NCBI GenBank assembly: GCA_964483985.1
Contig: CAZADS010000061.1
Location: forward strand, 62,001-126,000
DNA length: 64,000 bases
Reading direction: 5' to 3'
Origin: CAZADS01 sp964483985
GTDB taxonomy: Bacteria; Pseudomonadota; Alphaproteobacteria; Thalassobaculales; Thalassobaculaceae
This document shows positions 1-9,219 of this stretch, piece after piece. The translations under genes and the position numbers were made by a program. A model generated the notes under the pieces. The model ran no database searches. It worked only from the letters and a program-made list of their open reading frames with translations, and was not told the origin of the DNA. The stretch's first letter is position 1. Each line of letters begins with the position of its first letter.

Positions 1-1
1 A

Positions 2-328
2 ATCGCCACTCACGCTACGGCCAGAGCATCTATGGTTCCTGTCGCATATTTTCTGCCATTAGCATCCGAGAGCGGTCTTGCCCAATCTGCTGGAAAACCT
101 CATCAATCCACCGTCCTCATTTCAATTAGCATTGCAGTATTAATTTCACTTGTATTGCTTCCCATTTTGAGCGCAATTACCGCTACAATTGTATCCATCG
201 CCACCACGGCTATTATTGCAATTTTAGCTTTTAGACAAATCGGTGGTTACACAGGTGACGTTCTAGGTGCCGTGGAACAAAGTTGCGAAACCACAATGCT
301 GATTACATTAACAGCCGTAATTGCTTAG
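2..328 (+). CDS. cobS: CobS C-terminus, adenosylcobinamide-GDP ribazoletransferase (5' truncated by window)
   Basis: The reading frame is already open at base 2, so the gene begins before the window; about 108 residues are visible. CobS is the membrane enzyme that joins adenosylcobinamide-GDP to alpha-ribazole (or its phosphate) to finish cobalamin. The visible part shows an ATARAS-type segment, a long hydrophobic stretch of two membrane spans, and near the end RQIGGYTGDVLGA followed by an acidic Glu-Gln, the conserved C-terminal loop of the family. The stop is TAG at 326-328. The next gene starts 13 bases later and fits the same pathway. The call rests on the C-terminal loop; the rest of the enzyme cannot be judged. 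Confidence 0.9.
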   Translation: MATHATARASMVPVAYFLPLASESGLAQSAGKPHQSTVLISISIAVLISLVLLPILSAITATIVSIATTAIIAILAFRQIGGYTGDVLGAVEQSCETTMLITLTAVIA

Positions 329-341
329 CTAAAGGATCAAA

Positions 342-962
342 ATGCGCGAAACCCGATGGCATTTTATTAGACACGCCCCAGTTGATAATCCTGACGGCCG
401 TGTTTATGGGGCCTCCGATCAACCCGCAAACACCTCCGACACAGCTACATTTGAAATTTTAGCCAATCACTTACCAAACAATGCGATAGCCGTTGTGAGC
501 CATTTAAAAAGAACCCTTCAAACTATGGAAGCCCTCCAAAATGCTGGATTAGATGTAAAAGGTCCTATAATCGATCGACGGTTAAGTGAACAAGATTTTG
601 GGGACTGGGTAGGCCTCACTTATGAAGAAATTAATGTCCAGTATAGAGAAACATATCGTCGTTTCTGGCTATCACCAGTAACCGAACGAGCCCCTGGGGG
701 AGAAAGTTTTCTAGACGTCGTACTCAGAGTACAAAAGAGTTTGGAAGAATTAAGTAAAAGATTTATGGATCGAGACATAATCTGCATTGCTCACGGAGGA
801 TCAATCCGAGCCGCTCTTTCACTAGCTCTAGACGTGGACCCTAGTAAAGTTTTTCCATTTAGTACATGCAACCTTTCTACAACATTAATCGATCGTCTGC
901 ATCCAGAACCCAATTTCAGCGGCGGCTGGCGTATTCGCGGAACCAACATCCCTCCCATTTAG
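342..962 (+). CDS. Histidine phosphatase family protein, probable alpha-ribazole phosphatase
   Basis: A 206-residue phosphoglycerate-mutase-like phosphatase. The N-terminal RHA motif (Arg10-His11) supplies the phosphorylated histidine, DFGDW lies near residue 85, and AHGGSIR near residue 150 supplies the second histidine. Family members remove phosphate from small molecules in the cytoplasm. Directly downstream of cobS (13 bases), it is most likely the CobC-type enzyme that converts alpha-ribazole 5'-phosphate or adenosylcobalamin 5'-phosphate in late B12 assembly. That role is inferred from position, because the family is broad. The N-terminus aligns well from the chosen ATG, and the length matches CobC proteins. 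Confidence 0.8.
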   Translation: MRETRWHFIRHAPVDNPDGRVYGASDQPANTSDTATFEILANHLPNNAIAVVSHLKRTLQTMEALQNAGLDVKGPIIDRRLSEQDFGDWVGLTYEEINVQYRETYRRFWLSPVTERAPGGESFLDVVLRVQKSLEELSKRFMDRDIICIAHGGSIRAALSLALDVDPSKVFPFSTCNLSTTLIDRLHPEPNFSGGWRIRGTNIPPI

Positions 963-1029
963 GTTTAATAATCAAAATAAAGGGATGCAGTATAGATGTG
1001 GGACTAAAAGAACATAGGACTCTTATTGG

Positions 1030-1626
1030 ATGTCGAACCGGCTGTTTATTATTATTTTTACTTTACTTTTTATCGCGTTGGTTGTCGGTCTTACTTACAA
1101 TATGTGGTATGTTAAGAATGCTGGCCTCAACGGTACTGGACCGACAGTTCAGTTAGGTGGTCCCTTTGAATTAATAGACCAAAACGGTCGGAAAGTAAGG
1201 GATACAGATTTTGACGATAAAATTAAAATAATATATTTTGGATATACTTATTGCCCCGACATTTGTCCAACGGGCCTCGCTACCATTAGCGAAGCACTGA
1301 ATCAATTAGGCTCAGGTGCAACAGAAGTGAAACCAATTTTTATCACTTTAGACCCAAAACGCGACAGTGTCGAAGTAATGGCAGACTACCACCAGCATTT
1401 TCACAAAAGTTTTAGCTATCTAACTGGAACTGAAAAACAAATAAATAGCGTTGCAAAATTGTATCGAATTTATCATCAAAAAAGAGAAGCTGGGGATTCT
1501 TTAAACTATCTAATAGATCATTCCACCATTAGTTATGTTATGTCTAAAAGTGGCCAGTACCAAGCACACTTCGATCAAAATGCCTCACCTGAATTTATCG
1601 TTAACATCTTGAAAAAAATGATATGA
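1030..1626 (+). CDS. SCO1/SenC family copper chaperone
   Basis: A 198-residue membrane-anchored thioredoxin-fold protein. Residues 5-27 form an N-terminal signal anchor, so the domain faces the periplasm. The copper-binding motif CPDIC is at Cys75 and Cys79, and the conserved distal histidine is in DHSTISY (about His164). SCO proteins deliver copper to, or reduce thiols of, the CuA site of cytochrome c oxidase subunit II. No oxidase genes are visible nearby, so the partner is not shown here. It lies 67 bases after the phosphatase gene and is probably its own transcription unit. Confidence 0.92.
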   Translation: MSNRLFIIIFTLLFIALVVGLTYNMWYVKNAGLNGTGPTVQLGGPFELIDQNGRKVRDTDFDDKIKIIYFGYTYCPDICPTGLATISEALNQLGSGATEVKPIFITLDPKRDSVEVMADYHQHFHKSFSYLTGTEKQINSVAKLYRIYHQKREAGDSLNYLIDHSTISYVMSKSGQYQAHFDQNASPEFIVNILKKMI

Positions 1627-1691
1627 AATCTTTTATAGTAGAACGGAAAGTTACTCCGCAATGATAAATTAAGCCACAAATAGCAAATATT

Positions 1692-1961
1692 ATGAAAACC
1701 ACTTCTACGTTATCCGGTCGGATAATGCGATTGCCAATGTTTGACGGCACCCTTCCTGATAAAGGCCCTATTCATTTGGTATCAGATGAGGGAGATGAAT
1801 ATCTTCTAATTAGCGAAACGTCCGATACCCCAGGCCCTGTCGAACATCTCGCGGCGGCCTCTTCAATGGATTTTGAACCATATATCAATCAGGACATGGT
1901 CGTGAAAGGCGATGTGCTTGGTACTGTAATCTGGGCAGCCACTATTTTTGAATCCAAATAA
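1692..1961 (+). CDS. Hypothetical protein, 89 residues, not recognised
   Basis: I do not recognise this small protein. It has no signal peptide, no membrane segment and only one acidic cluster (residues about 37-46, SDEGDEYLLIS region). The composition is normal for a soluble protein: an N-terminal SGRIMRLP, alternating hydrophobic strands, and a C-terminal VVKGDVLGTVIWAATIF, which could form a small beta barrel. It is in the same direction as the SCO gene, 65 bases after it. There is no strong ribosome binding site before the ATG, so the start is uncertain. Codon use resembles its neighbours, which favours a real gene. Confidence 0.55.
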   Translation: MKTTSTLSGRIMRLPMFDGTLPDKGPIHLVSDEGDEYLLISETSDTPGPVEHLAAASSMDFEPYINQDMVVKGDVLGTVIWAATIFESK

Positions 1962-2053
1962 TTTGATGATTGCAAACGTGTTAAAGTGCATCATTTTATA
2001 TTCGATTACCAACACCCAAATTCAAAATCTTAGATTCAATATTCAGGTATCGC

Positions 2054-3208
2054 CTAACGGTCTAATGCAATCCTCCCAACGAGTTCTCTCGCAATTACCA
2101 ATTGCTGTACTTGTGCAGTACCATCTCCTATCTGAAAACCCAAAACATCCCGCAGTCTTTGCTGATGTGGCATGTCTAGACTATAGCCGGAATGACCAAA
2201 CGTTAAAAGGCATTGGTGAATTGCATCGAAAGCGACTTTCGGTGCCCACCATTTGACCATAGCAGCCTCTTTGGTATGAGAGTTATTATTATCTCTCAAC
2301 CACAATGTTTTGTAACAAAGCAATCTAGCCGCTTCTACCAATGTTTCGGCCTCGGCCAACGGAAAAGTCACTCCTTGGTATGAGGCAATAGGTTTTCCAA
2401 ACGTTTGTCTTTCTTTAGTGAAGTCCCAACACTCCGACAAAGACGCGCTGGCTGCGGCAAGAACTTGAAGGCCTATCAAAGCTCTGGAATAGTCAAAACC
2501 ACCCATTACTTGCCGAAATCCAGCTCCTTCCTCACCAACACGCCTTCCATCCTCAACCTTAACATCATCAAAAAAAATTGATCCCCTGCCAACAATACGA
2601 GAACCCAAATCATTAAACGACGAACGCTTGATTCCCTGCGATTCTCCTGACACAAGAAACGCCGTAATTCCACGAGCCCCACTATCCTGATTACCAGTTC
2701 GTGCCATAACTAAAATTTCGTCTGCCTGCGTCGCCAGTGAAATTGACGTTTTTTCTCCACTGAGTATATATCCATCATTTGTTCTCGTAGCTTTCAAACG
2801 CAGATTTGCCGCATCCGACCCGCTGCCAGGCTCCGTTAACGCTAATGCAAGAAGCGTATTTCCATTACAAGCGCTAGCAACAACGCTCTTAGCCAGATCG
2901 CTTTTCGCATGTTTAGCCAAAATCGTTCCAACTAAGCCAGTCAAAAGCGGCACATAGCCAACATTTATATCGGCAAAACTAATCGCTTCAATAACCAGCC
3001 CAGCCGTCACACTATCCACTCCTAACCCTCCAAAGGTTTCTGGAATTTCTGGCGCAATAAGACCAATTTTCCCCATTTCTCTAATGACCTCGCGGTCTAT
3101 TGAATCGACTCCTTCCCTATCTGTGTATCCAGCTGACAGTTGCTCAGTTGCAAAGCGTTCAGCTGTTTCCCGAATAGCGAGCTGATCAGGAGAAAAAGAA
3201 AAATCCAT
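2054..3208 (-). CDS. Acyl-CoA dehydrogenase family flavoprotein
   Basis: A 384-residue acyl-CoA dehydrogenase: an N-terminal helical domain, the FAD-binding beta domain with LALTEPGSGSD (about residue 124), and a C-terminal helical domain ending in GDGTAQVQQLVIAREL. The family oxidises acyl-CoA to enoyl-CoA and passes electrons to ETF. In many members the catalytic base is a Glu in a YEGT motif near the end; here the aligned position reads G-Asp362-G-T, an Asp. Chain length and substrate cannot be told from sequence. It stands alone, with no enoyl-CoA hydratase or thiolase next to it, 74 bases downstream of mutS on the same strand. Confidence 0.9.
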   Translation of the reverse strand: MDFSFSPDQLAIRETAERFATEQLSAGYTDREGVDSIDREVIREMGKIGLIAPEIPETFGGLGVDSVTAGLVIEAISFADINVGYVPLLTGLVGTILAKHAKSDLAKSVVASACNGNTLLALALTEPGSGSDAANLRLKATRTNDGYILSGEKTSISLATQADEILVMARTGNQDSGARGITAFLVSGESQGIKRSSFNDLGSRIVGRGSIFFDDVKVEDGRRVGEEGAGFRQVMGGFDYSRALIGLQVLAAASASLSECWDFTKERQTFGKPIASYQGVTFPLAEAETLVEAARLLCYKTLWLRDNNNSHTKEAAMVKWWAPKVAFDAIHQCLLTFGHSGYSLDMPHQQRLRDVLGFQIGDGTAQVQQLVIARELVGRIALDR

Positions 3209-3282
3209 TACTTACTCCTCTATTGCATCTAATCATGACTAATTTTATTCTCTGACTTATATCTACAACACATTATTTGAAC

Positions 3283-5985
3283 CTAATTTTTCATCGTGTC
3301 CTTAAGCTCATAAAGCAACTCCAATGCAGATAGCGGAGTAAGAGTATCGGGATTAATTTCATTCAAGCGAACGACAACAGGATTTTCGGGTTGCCTGTTA
3401 GATTTGGTTTGTGACTCTGCAGATTGAAAGAGAGGCAAATCATCCGCTAAATTTTCCAATTTACCCGCTTTTTCTCCGTTTTCCAATTGTTCCAACACCA
3501 CTCGAGCGCGATCTAGAACTGAAGAGGGGATACCAGCCAGTTTTGCAACGTGTAACCCATACGAACGATCTGCAGTACCAATCCCGATTTGATGAAGAAA
3601 AACGATATCATCTTTCCATTCCTTAACCCGCATGGTTCGACACGCCATCGAAGAGAGTTTAGAGTTCAAAACCGTCAATTCGTGATAATGGGTAGCAAAC
3701 AAAGTGCGGCACAGGTTCGCATCATGCAACTGTTCAATGGTAGCCCAAGCCAAGGAAAGGCCATCAAACGTTGCCGTTCCACGACCTAATTCGTCCAGTA
3801 TCACTAGTGATTTTTCAGTTGCATAATTTAGAATTGCGGCGGTTTCAACCATCTCTACCATAAATGTTGATTGCCCTCGAGCCAGATCGTCAGAGGCACC
3901 TACTCTGCTGAAAATTCGATCAATAATTCCAATTTTAGCCATTGAAGCTGGTACATAGGAGCCAGCTTGAGCCAAAATTGCAATCAATGCATTCTGTCTA
4001 AGAAATGTACTTTTTCCGGCCATATTAGGTCCGGTAATAAGCCACAGCCGTTGTTCTCCACTTAAATCGCAATCGTTGGCAATAAACTGGGCTGTATCAT
4101 TATGACCGATCTCCACCACTGGGTGTCTACCCTCTCTAATCAAGAAGTCTGCGCTTTCATCAATTTCAGGCCGAACATAACGCCGGTTCGATGCAAGTTC
4201 GGCCAGACCTGAAGCTACGTCCAGGCGAGCAATCGCTGCTGCTGCTTTGTATATGTTAGTCACCCAGCCAATTATTTCTTTTGAAAGTTCTGCAAAAAGT
4301 TGTTGCTCGATTGCAAGTGCTTTATTAGCTGCTTGGTTCACATCCCGCTCAAGCTCACTCAACTCCACCGTGGTATATCGAGTTGCGTTAGTCATTGTTT
4401 GACGATGGATAAATACTGAATGATTTTCCAATTTTCCAGCATGCAAAGCGGTAACTTCGACAAAAAAACCCAATACGTTATTATGTTTTATTTTCAACGA
4501 AGCGATGCCCGATTCATCGACATATCGAACCTGAAGTTCTGCAATTAAACGGCGACTTCCATCTCGTAATTCGCACAACCGATCGAGTTCCTCATTAAAA
4601 CCAGAATTAATGAAACCGCCATCTCTTGAAAATAAAGGTGGATCCGCTTTTAGCGCGCGATTTAATAGGTCAATCAATTTCGTATGAGAGCCTAGATTTT
4701 CCGATAAGGACCTAATTCCTGAAACAAGATTTTTATCTCCCAGCTTGTCTAGGCTATCACGTAACGTTACCGCCCGGCTTAACCCGTCACGTATTGCTAA
4801 CAGATCTCTCGGCCCACCTCGCTCAACAGAAAGTCTGGAAATGGCTCTTTCAAGGTCTGGCATTCCTTTTAATGTCTTTCGAACATCTAACCTTAACGAC
4901 CCTGATTCCACGAAATAGGTGACTTGATCGAGCCTATATTTAATAGTACCGGAATCCGCAGAAGGTGCAGAAATCCTGTTCGCTAGCAGCCTCGCGCCCG
5001 ATCCCGTTACCGTCAGATCAATTGCGCTAAGAAGACTACCATGTTTTTCTCCCGAGAACGTTCGAACTAATTCAAGGTTCTTTCTAGTAGCAGCATCAAT
5101 CTCCAAAATTCCTCCTGGACGCCATTGTCGAGGCGGAGATAAATTTGGGACCCTTCCTTTTTGGGTTAATTCAAGATAATCAACGAGAGCACCAGCGGAC
5201 GCGAGTTCAGAACGAGAAAAATCTCCAAATCCATCTAAAGTCTCTAGAGAAAATAATTTCCTCAGACGCCGGAGTCCATTTGAACTATCAAAACTTACCG
5301 ATGCCAGAGGAACTAAAATTGACTGCCAAGCATTCATTTTACTCTTCAAATGTGAATTTAAACTTTCATTGCTTAATAAAATGTCTGGGATCAGAATTTC
5401 TTTTGGTCCGATACGGGACAAAATTGTTTCTACATTTTCGGGATTGATAGCCTGAGTTTGAAAATCGCCAGTCGACACATCCACCCAGGCTATTCCGATT
5501 TCGTAACCTGCTTGGGAAATACTAGCCAGATAATTATTGCTTCGCGATTCTAGCAAAGCATCTTCTATAATGGTACCGGGAGTTATTATGCGCGTAACCG
5601 CACGCTTAACTACCGACTTACTGCCACGTTTTTTCGCTTCAATCGGGTCCTCCATTTGATCGCAAATGGCAATTCTAAAGCCCTTCCGAATAAGCCTGCC
5701 CAAATAATTATTAGCAGCATGAAATGGAACTCCGCACATAGGTATATCATGTCCCTTGTGGCGGCCCCTCTTAGTTAAAGTGATATCGAGTGCACCTGAA
5801 GCTAAAATTGCGTCATCAAAAAACAGTTCATAAAAATCACCCATTCTAAAAAAAAGAAGCGAACCTTTATGTGCTTTTTTGATTTCAAAATATTGAGCAA
5901 GCATAGGCGTAAGACCGGAAATATCTCCTGTAATTCCGGTTTCTTTTTTCACCTCATTTAAATTTGAGTTGATTGAAACTGTCAC
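3283..5985 (-). CDS. mutS: DNA mismatch repair protein MutS
   Basis: A full-length 900-residue MutS, which binds mismatches and small loops as a dimer and starts methyl-directed or nick-directed repair with MutL. The N-terminal mismatch-reading motif is GDFYELF with Phe51-Tyr52-Glu53. The C-terminal ATPase has Walker A GPNMAGKST (about residue 650), Walker B DELGRGT, and the FATHYHEL switch. The last residues (LTPLSALELLYELKDT) match the usual C-terminal helix. The gene diverges from maeB across a 237-base AT-rich spacer. No mutL is visible in the window, which is common in this class. Confidence 0.98.
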   Translation of the reverse strand: MTVSINSNLNEVKKETGITGDISGLTPMLAQYFEIKKAHKGSLLFFRMGDFYELFFDDAILASGALDITLTKRGRHKGHDIPMCGVPFHAANNYLGRLIRKGFRIAICDQMEDPIEAKKRGSKSVVKRAVTRIITPGTIIEDALLESRSNNYLASISQAGYEIGIAWVDVSTGDFQTQAINPENVETILSRIGPKEILIPDILLSNESLNSHLKSKMNAWQSILVPLASVSFDSSNGLRRLRKLFSLETLDGFGDFSRSELASAGALVDYLELTQKGRVPNLSPPRQWRPGGILEIDAATRKNLELVRTFSGEKHGSLLSAIDLTVTGSGARLLANRISAPSADSGTIKYRLDQVTYFVESGSLRLDVRKTLKGMPDLERAISRLSVERGGPRDLLAIRDGLSRAVTLRDSLDKLGDKNLVSGIRSLSENLGSHTKLIDLLNRALKADPPLFSRDGGFINSGFNEELDRLCELRDGSRRLIAELQVRYVDESGIASLKIKHNNVLGFFVEVTALHAGKLENHSVFIHRQTMTNATRYTTVELSELERDVNQAANKALAIEQQLFAELSKEIIGWVTNIYKAAAAIARLDVASGLAELASNRRYVRPEIDESADFLIREGRHPVVEIGHNDTAQFIANDCDLSGEQRLWLITGPNMAGKSTFLRQNALIAILAQAGSYVPASMAKIGIIDRIFSRVGASDDLARGQSTFMVEMVETAAILNYATEKSLVILDELGRGTATFDGLSLAWATIEQLHDANLCRTLFATHYHELTVLNSKLSSMACRTMRVKEWKDDIVFLHQIGIGTADRSYGLHVAKLAGIPSSVLDRARVVLEQLENGEKAGKLENLADDLPLFQSAESQTKSNRQPENPVVVRLNEINPDTLTPLSALELLYELKDTMKN

Positions 5986-6222
5986 GAAAGAACAAATATC
6001 CTTTGTTGATCTATTTATTCAAAACACATTTATCGTTATGATTTCGATATGAACACAATTTTAGTTTTATTATACTATAAAAATTCAAAACACATTTCTG
6101 TCTATTCAACTAAACAATTAAAACCTTTTTTATCTTAACAATCCTAGTTCCTCTGTCGAGAGCTTACGGTTAGCATAAACAAATAATAACCAAGCAATCT
6201 GATCTAGCTAGAACCAAAAGGC
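5986..6222. promoter_or_regulatory. Divergent mutS/maeB promoter region with a 15-bp direct repeat
   Basis: This very AT-rich spacer must hold promoters for both mutS (minus) and maeB (plus). A TATACT/TATAAA cluster near 6071-6081 reads as a -10-like box on either strand. Two exact copies of a 15-bp sequence beginning attcaaaacac lie at 6017-6031 and 6083-6097, 66 bp apart start to start. A repeated identical element in a promoter spacer suggests a protein-binding site, but no regulator is known. I see no coding potential. Confidence 0.4.
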
Positions 6223-8499
6223 ATGGAGATGCAAATGGATGATGCTAAACGAATAAGCGATCAGGAGGCATTAGTCTTTCATGCCGAGGGAAGACCCGGG
6301 AAATTTGAGATAGCCCCCACTAAACCTTTGACGACCCAGCGAGACTTATCGCTTGCTTATTCCCCAGGAGTAGCGGTTCCGTGTTTGGAAATAGAAAAAG
6401 ATCCAGCGAAAGCTTATGATTACACATCCAAAGGAAATGTAGTTGCCGTAATCTCGATTGGAACTGCTGTATTAGGCTTAGGCAATATCGGTGCTTTAGC
6501 AGCAAAACCCGTTATGGAGGGCAAAGCCGTCTTATTCAAAAAGTTTGCCGACGTTGATGGTATCGATCTAGAAGTAAATACCGAAGATGTAGACGAATTT
6601 GTAAACTGCGTCCGCCTTCTCGGAAAAGGTCTAGGTGGAATTAATTTAGAAGACATCAAAGCTCCTGAATGCTTCATAATCGAACAGCGTTTAAAAGAAC
6701 TTTTGGACATCCCGGTATTTCACGATGATCAACATGGTACCGCTATTATTTCGTCGGCCGGACTTATTAACGCCCTGCACCTAACCAACCGAGATTTAAA
6801 AACTACCAAACTGGTAGTGAATGGTGCGGGTGCTGCTTCAATTGCTGGAGTTGAACTATTTAAAGCGATGGGTATGCCGCATGATAACATTATTATCTGT
6901 GACTCTCAGGGCGTGGTTTACACTGATAGGGAAACCGGTATGAATCAGTGGAAATCAGCCCATGCCGCAAATACCAAAAAACGAACTTTGGAAGAGGCTG
7001 CAAAGGGAGCAGACGTTTTGATGGGCCTCTCCGTCAAAGGAGCTTTCTCAAGAAAGATCATAGAATCCATGGCAGAAAACCCAATCATTTTTGCTATGGC
7101 TAATCCCGATCCAGAAATAACGCCCGAGGAAGTCCTAGAAATTCGGTCAGATGCAATTATGGCTACTGGTCGGTCAGACTATCCCAATCAAGTTAACAAT
7201 GTCCTTGGATTTCCTTATATTTTTCGCGGCGCTTTAGATGTCAGGGCATCTGAAATAAATGACGCCATGAAAATTGCTGCGGCTCATGCCATTGCGGAAT
7301 TAGCAAGAGAAGATGTCCCAGATGAAGTTAGCGCCGCATATGGTCGTTCGCTGCAATTTGGTCGAGATTATATTATACCTGCGCCTTTCGACCCTAGATT
7401 AATAGTAAATGTTTCATCGGCAGTGGCTAAAGCAGCTATGGAATCGGGCGTAGCTAGCCAGCCTATCGAAAACTTCGTTGATTATGAATCGGACCTTAGC
7501 GCGCGACTGGATCCCACCGCCAATAGTTTGAGCGGAATTTATGCTATAATTCGCCAAAGACCTAAAAGAGTAGTTTTCTCTGAAGGTGAAGAAGAGCGAG
7601 TGATCAGGGCCGCAATCGCTTTTCGCTCGGGCGGTTACGGACATCCTATTTTAATCGGTCGGGAACAAACAGTTAGGGAAACCATGGCTCGGCTGGGAAT
7701 TTCCGACACGCGCGGAATAGAAATTCATAATGCTCGTCTGTCAGAAAATAATTCTGAGTACACAAAAGCATTGTATGAACGTCTCCAACGATCTGGTCAC
7801 CTTTATAGGGACGTACAACGAATGGTTAACCAAGATAGAAATGTTTTCGGTGCTTGCATGGTGGCCCACGGACACGCTGATGCGATGGTAACTGGTGTTA
7901 CTCGGAGCTTTGGTGTAAATCACGAGTATATTACGCGCGTTTTAGACCCCAAACCTGGGCATCGTCTCATGACTTGCAGTTTAGTAATTACGCGCTCCCA
8001 TACATTGTTTATAGCAGATACAAACATCAACGAACTTCCAAGCCCAGAGGCTTTGGCGGACATCGCTATACAGACAGCAGAAAGAGCAAGAGCTTTTGGT
8101 CATAACCCTAGAGTTGCCCTATTGTCATTTTCTAACTTTGGGTATCCGCACCGTGAACACATGGAAAGAATTAGAGCCGGCGTTCAGGAATTAGACGCTC
8201 GGAATGTCGATTTCGAATATGACGGCGAGATGAATGTCGATGTCGCTTTGGATATGGCTGTTCGCCAAAATTATCCCTTTTGCCGGTTATCTGGACCAGC
8301 CAACGTGTTAATAATGCCAGCCCTCCATTCAGCAAATATTAGCTACAAATTGTTAAAGGCTGTTGGCGGGGGAACAATTATTGGACCGATGCTCATCGGT
8401 TTAGAAAAACCGGTTCAAATCGTCCAGATGAATGCGACAGTAAATGATTTAGTCCAAGCTGCCGCCATAGCTGCGTACGATTCCCAAAATGTTACGTAA
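6223..8499 (+). CDS. maeB: NADP-dependent malic enzyme with C-terminal phosphotransacetylase-like domain
   Basis: A 758-residue fusion of MaeB type. Residues 1 to about 430 form the malic enzyme (YSPGVAVPC, VFHDDQHGTAI, then the nucleotide-binding VNGAGAASIAG) that oxidatively decarboxylates malate to pyruvate with NADP. Residues about 440-758 form a phosphotransacetylase-like domain starting at RPKRVVFSEGEEERV; in characterised family members this domain is regulatory, binding acetyl-CoA, and not clearly catalytic. In-frame ATG codons at 6223, 6229 and 6235 all precede the conserved part, and the GGAG at 6225-6228 would suit 6235 best, so the first four residues are uncertain. It links the TCA cycle to pyruvate and NADPH supply. 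Confidence 0.96.
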   Translation: MEMQMDDAKRISDQEALVFHAEGRPGKFEIAPTKPLTTQRDLSLAYSPGVAVPCLEIEKDPAKAYDYTSKGNVVAVISIGTAVLGLGNIGALAAKPVMEGKAVLFKKFADVDGIDLEVNTEDVDEFVNCVRLLGKGLGGINLEDIKAPECFIIEQRLKELLDIPVFHDDQHGTAIISSAGLINALHLTNRDLKTTKLVVNGAGAASIAGVELFKAMGMPHDNIIICDSQGVVYTDRETGMNQWKSAHAANTKKRTLEEAAKGADVLMGLSVKGAFSRKIIESMAENPIIFAMANPDPEITPEEVLEIRSDAIMATGRSDYPNQVNNVLGFPYIFRGALDVRASEINDAMKIAAAHAIAELAREDVPDEVSAAYGRSLQFGRDYIIPAPFDPRLIVNVSSAVAKAAMESGVASQPIENFVDYESDLSARLDPTANSLSGIYAIIRQRPKRVVFSEGEEERVIRAAIAFRSGGYGHPILIGREQTVRETMARLGISDTRGIEIHNARLSENNSEYTKALYERLQRSGHLYRDVQRMVNQDRNVFGACMVAHGHADAMVTGVTRSFGVNHEYITRVLDPKPGHRLMTCSLVITRSHTLFIADTNINELPSPEALADIAIQTAERARAFGHNPRVALLSFSNFGYPHREHMERIRAGVQELDARNVDFEYDGEMNVDVALDMAVRQNYPFCRLSGPANVLIMPALHSANISYKLLKAVGGGTIIGPMLIGLEKPVQIVQMNATVNDLVQAAAIAAYDSQNVT

Positions 8500-8661
8500 T
8501 GTGAAAATTGGAGTTATTCCTTAAACTAATAAAATGTCTTTTCATCTAAGATAATCAAATATAACTCGGCCCCAGAACATGAAAAATACTAAAAATACCT
8601 GCCACTTTTTGAAGATAACGCCAGAATATCAAGCTAATATTAGCCAAAACACGCCAGCAAA

Positions 8662-9162
8662 ATGATCTTATATGGAATGCAACAATATGAAATTGGTTTA
8701 ATTTTGGTTGGTACGACTTCTAAAGGTGTGTGTTTCGTTGGCCTTGGTGGTGAAAAACACGATCTCTTTAAGTCTTTTTGTGACACTTTTTTTTATGATG
8801 AAAAATGTGAAAATTCCAAAAATTTGGAGCCTGTCTTTAATCAATTAGATTATTATCTTAACGGTTACATTACATCCTTCGACTTGCCTCTTGACGCGCA
8901 AGGAACTGGATTTCAGAAAAAAGTTTGGAACCAGCTAACAAATATTCCATATGGCGAAACTCATTCCTATGGGAGGATAGCTTCAGCTGTTGGCAAACCA
9001 TCTGCATCAAGGGCCGTGGGTCGAGCTTGCAGTCAGAATCCTGTGTCCTTATTAATTCCATGCCACAGGGTGGTAAGCAAAAATGGCTTATTAACGGGTT
9101 ATCGCTGGGGCATTGAACGAAAATTACATTTACTCAATCTGGAATATAAAACAACTCGATAA
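8662..9162 (+). CDS. ogt: Methylated-DNA--[protein]-cysteine S-methyltransferase
   Basis: A 166-residue suicide repair protein that moves the methyl group from O6-methylguanine (or O4-methylthymine) to its own cysteine. The acceptor is Cys134 in LIPCHRVV, and the helix-turn-helix recognition segment SYGRIASAVGKPSASRAVG precedes it at about 112-130. It lacks the Ada-type zinc and AraC domains, so it is an Ogt-type stand-alone enzyme. The N-terminal half (about residues 1-80) is weakly conserved and rich in Phe and Cys. It is 162 bases after maeB with no shared signal visible. Confidence 0.93.
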   Translation: MILYGMQQYEIGLILVGTTSKGVCFVGLGGEKHDLFKSFCDTFFYDEKCENSKNLEPVFNQLDYYLNGYITSFDLPLDAQGTGFQKKVWNQLTNIPYGETHSYGRIASAVGKPSASRAVGRACSQNPVSLLIPCHRVVSKNGLLTGYRWGIERKLHLLNLEYKTTR

Positions 9163-9219
9163 AAACCCTAATTGCATACTTAAATTAACGCTGATCCAAT
9201 CAAAAAAACTTCCAAAACT

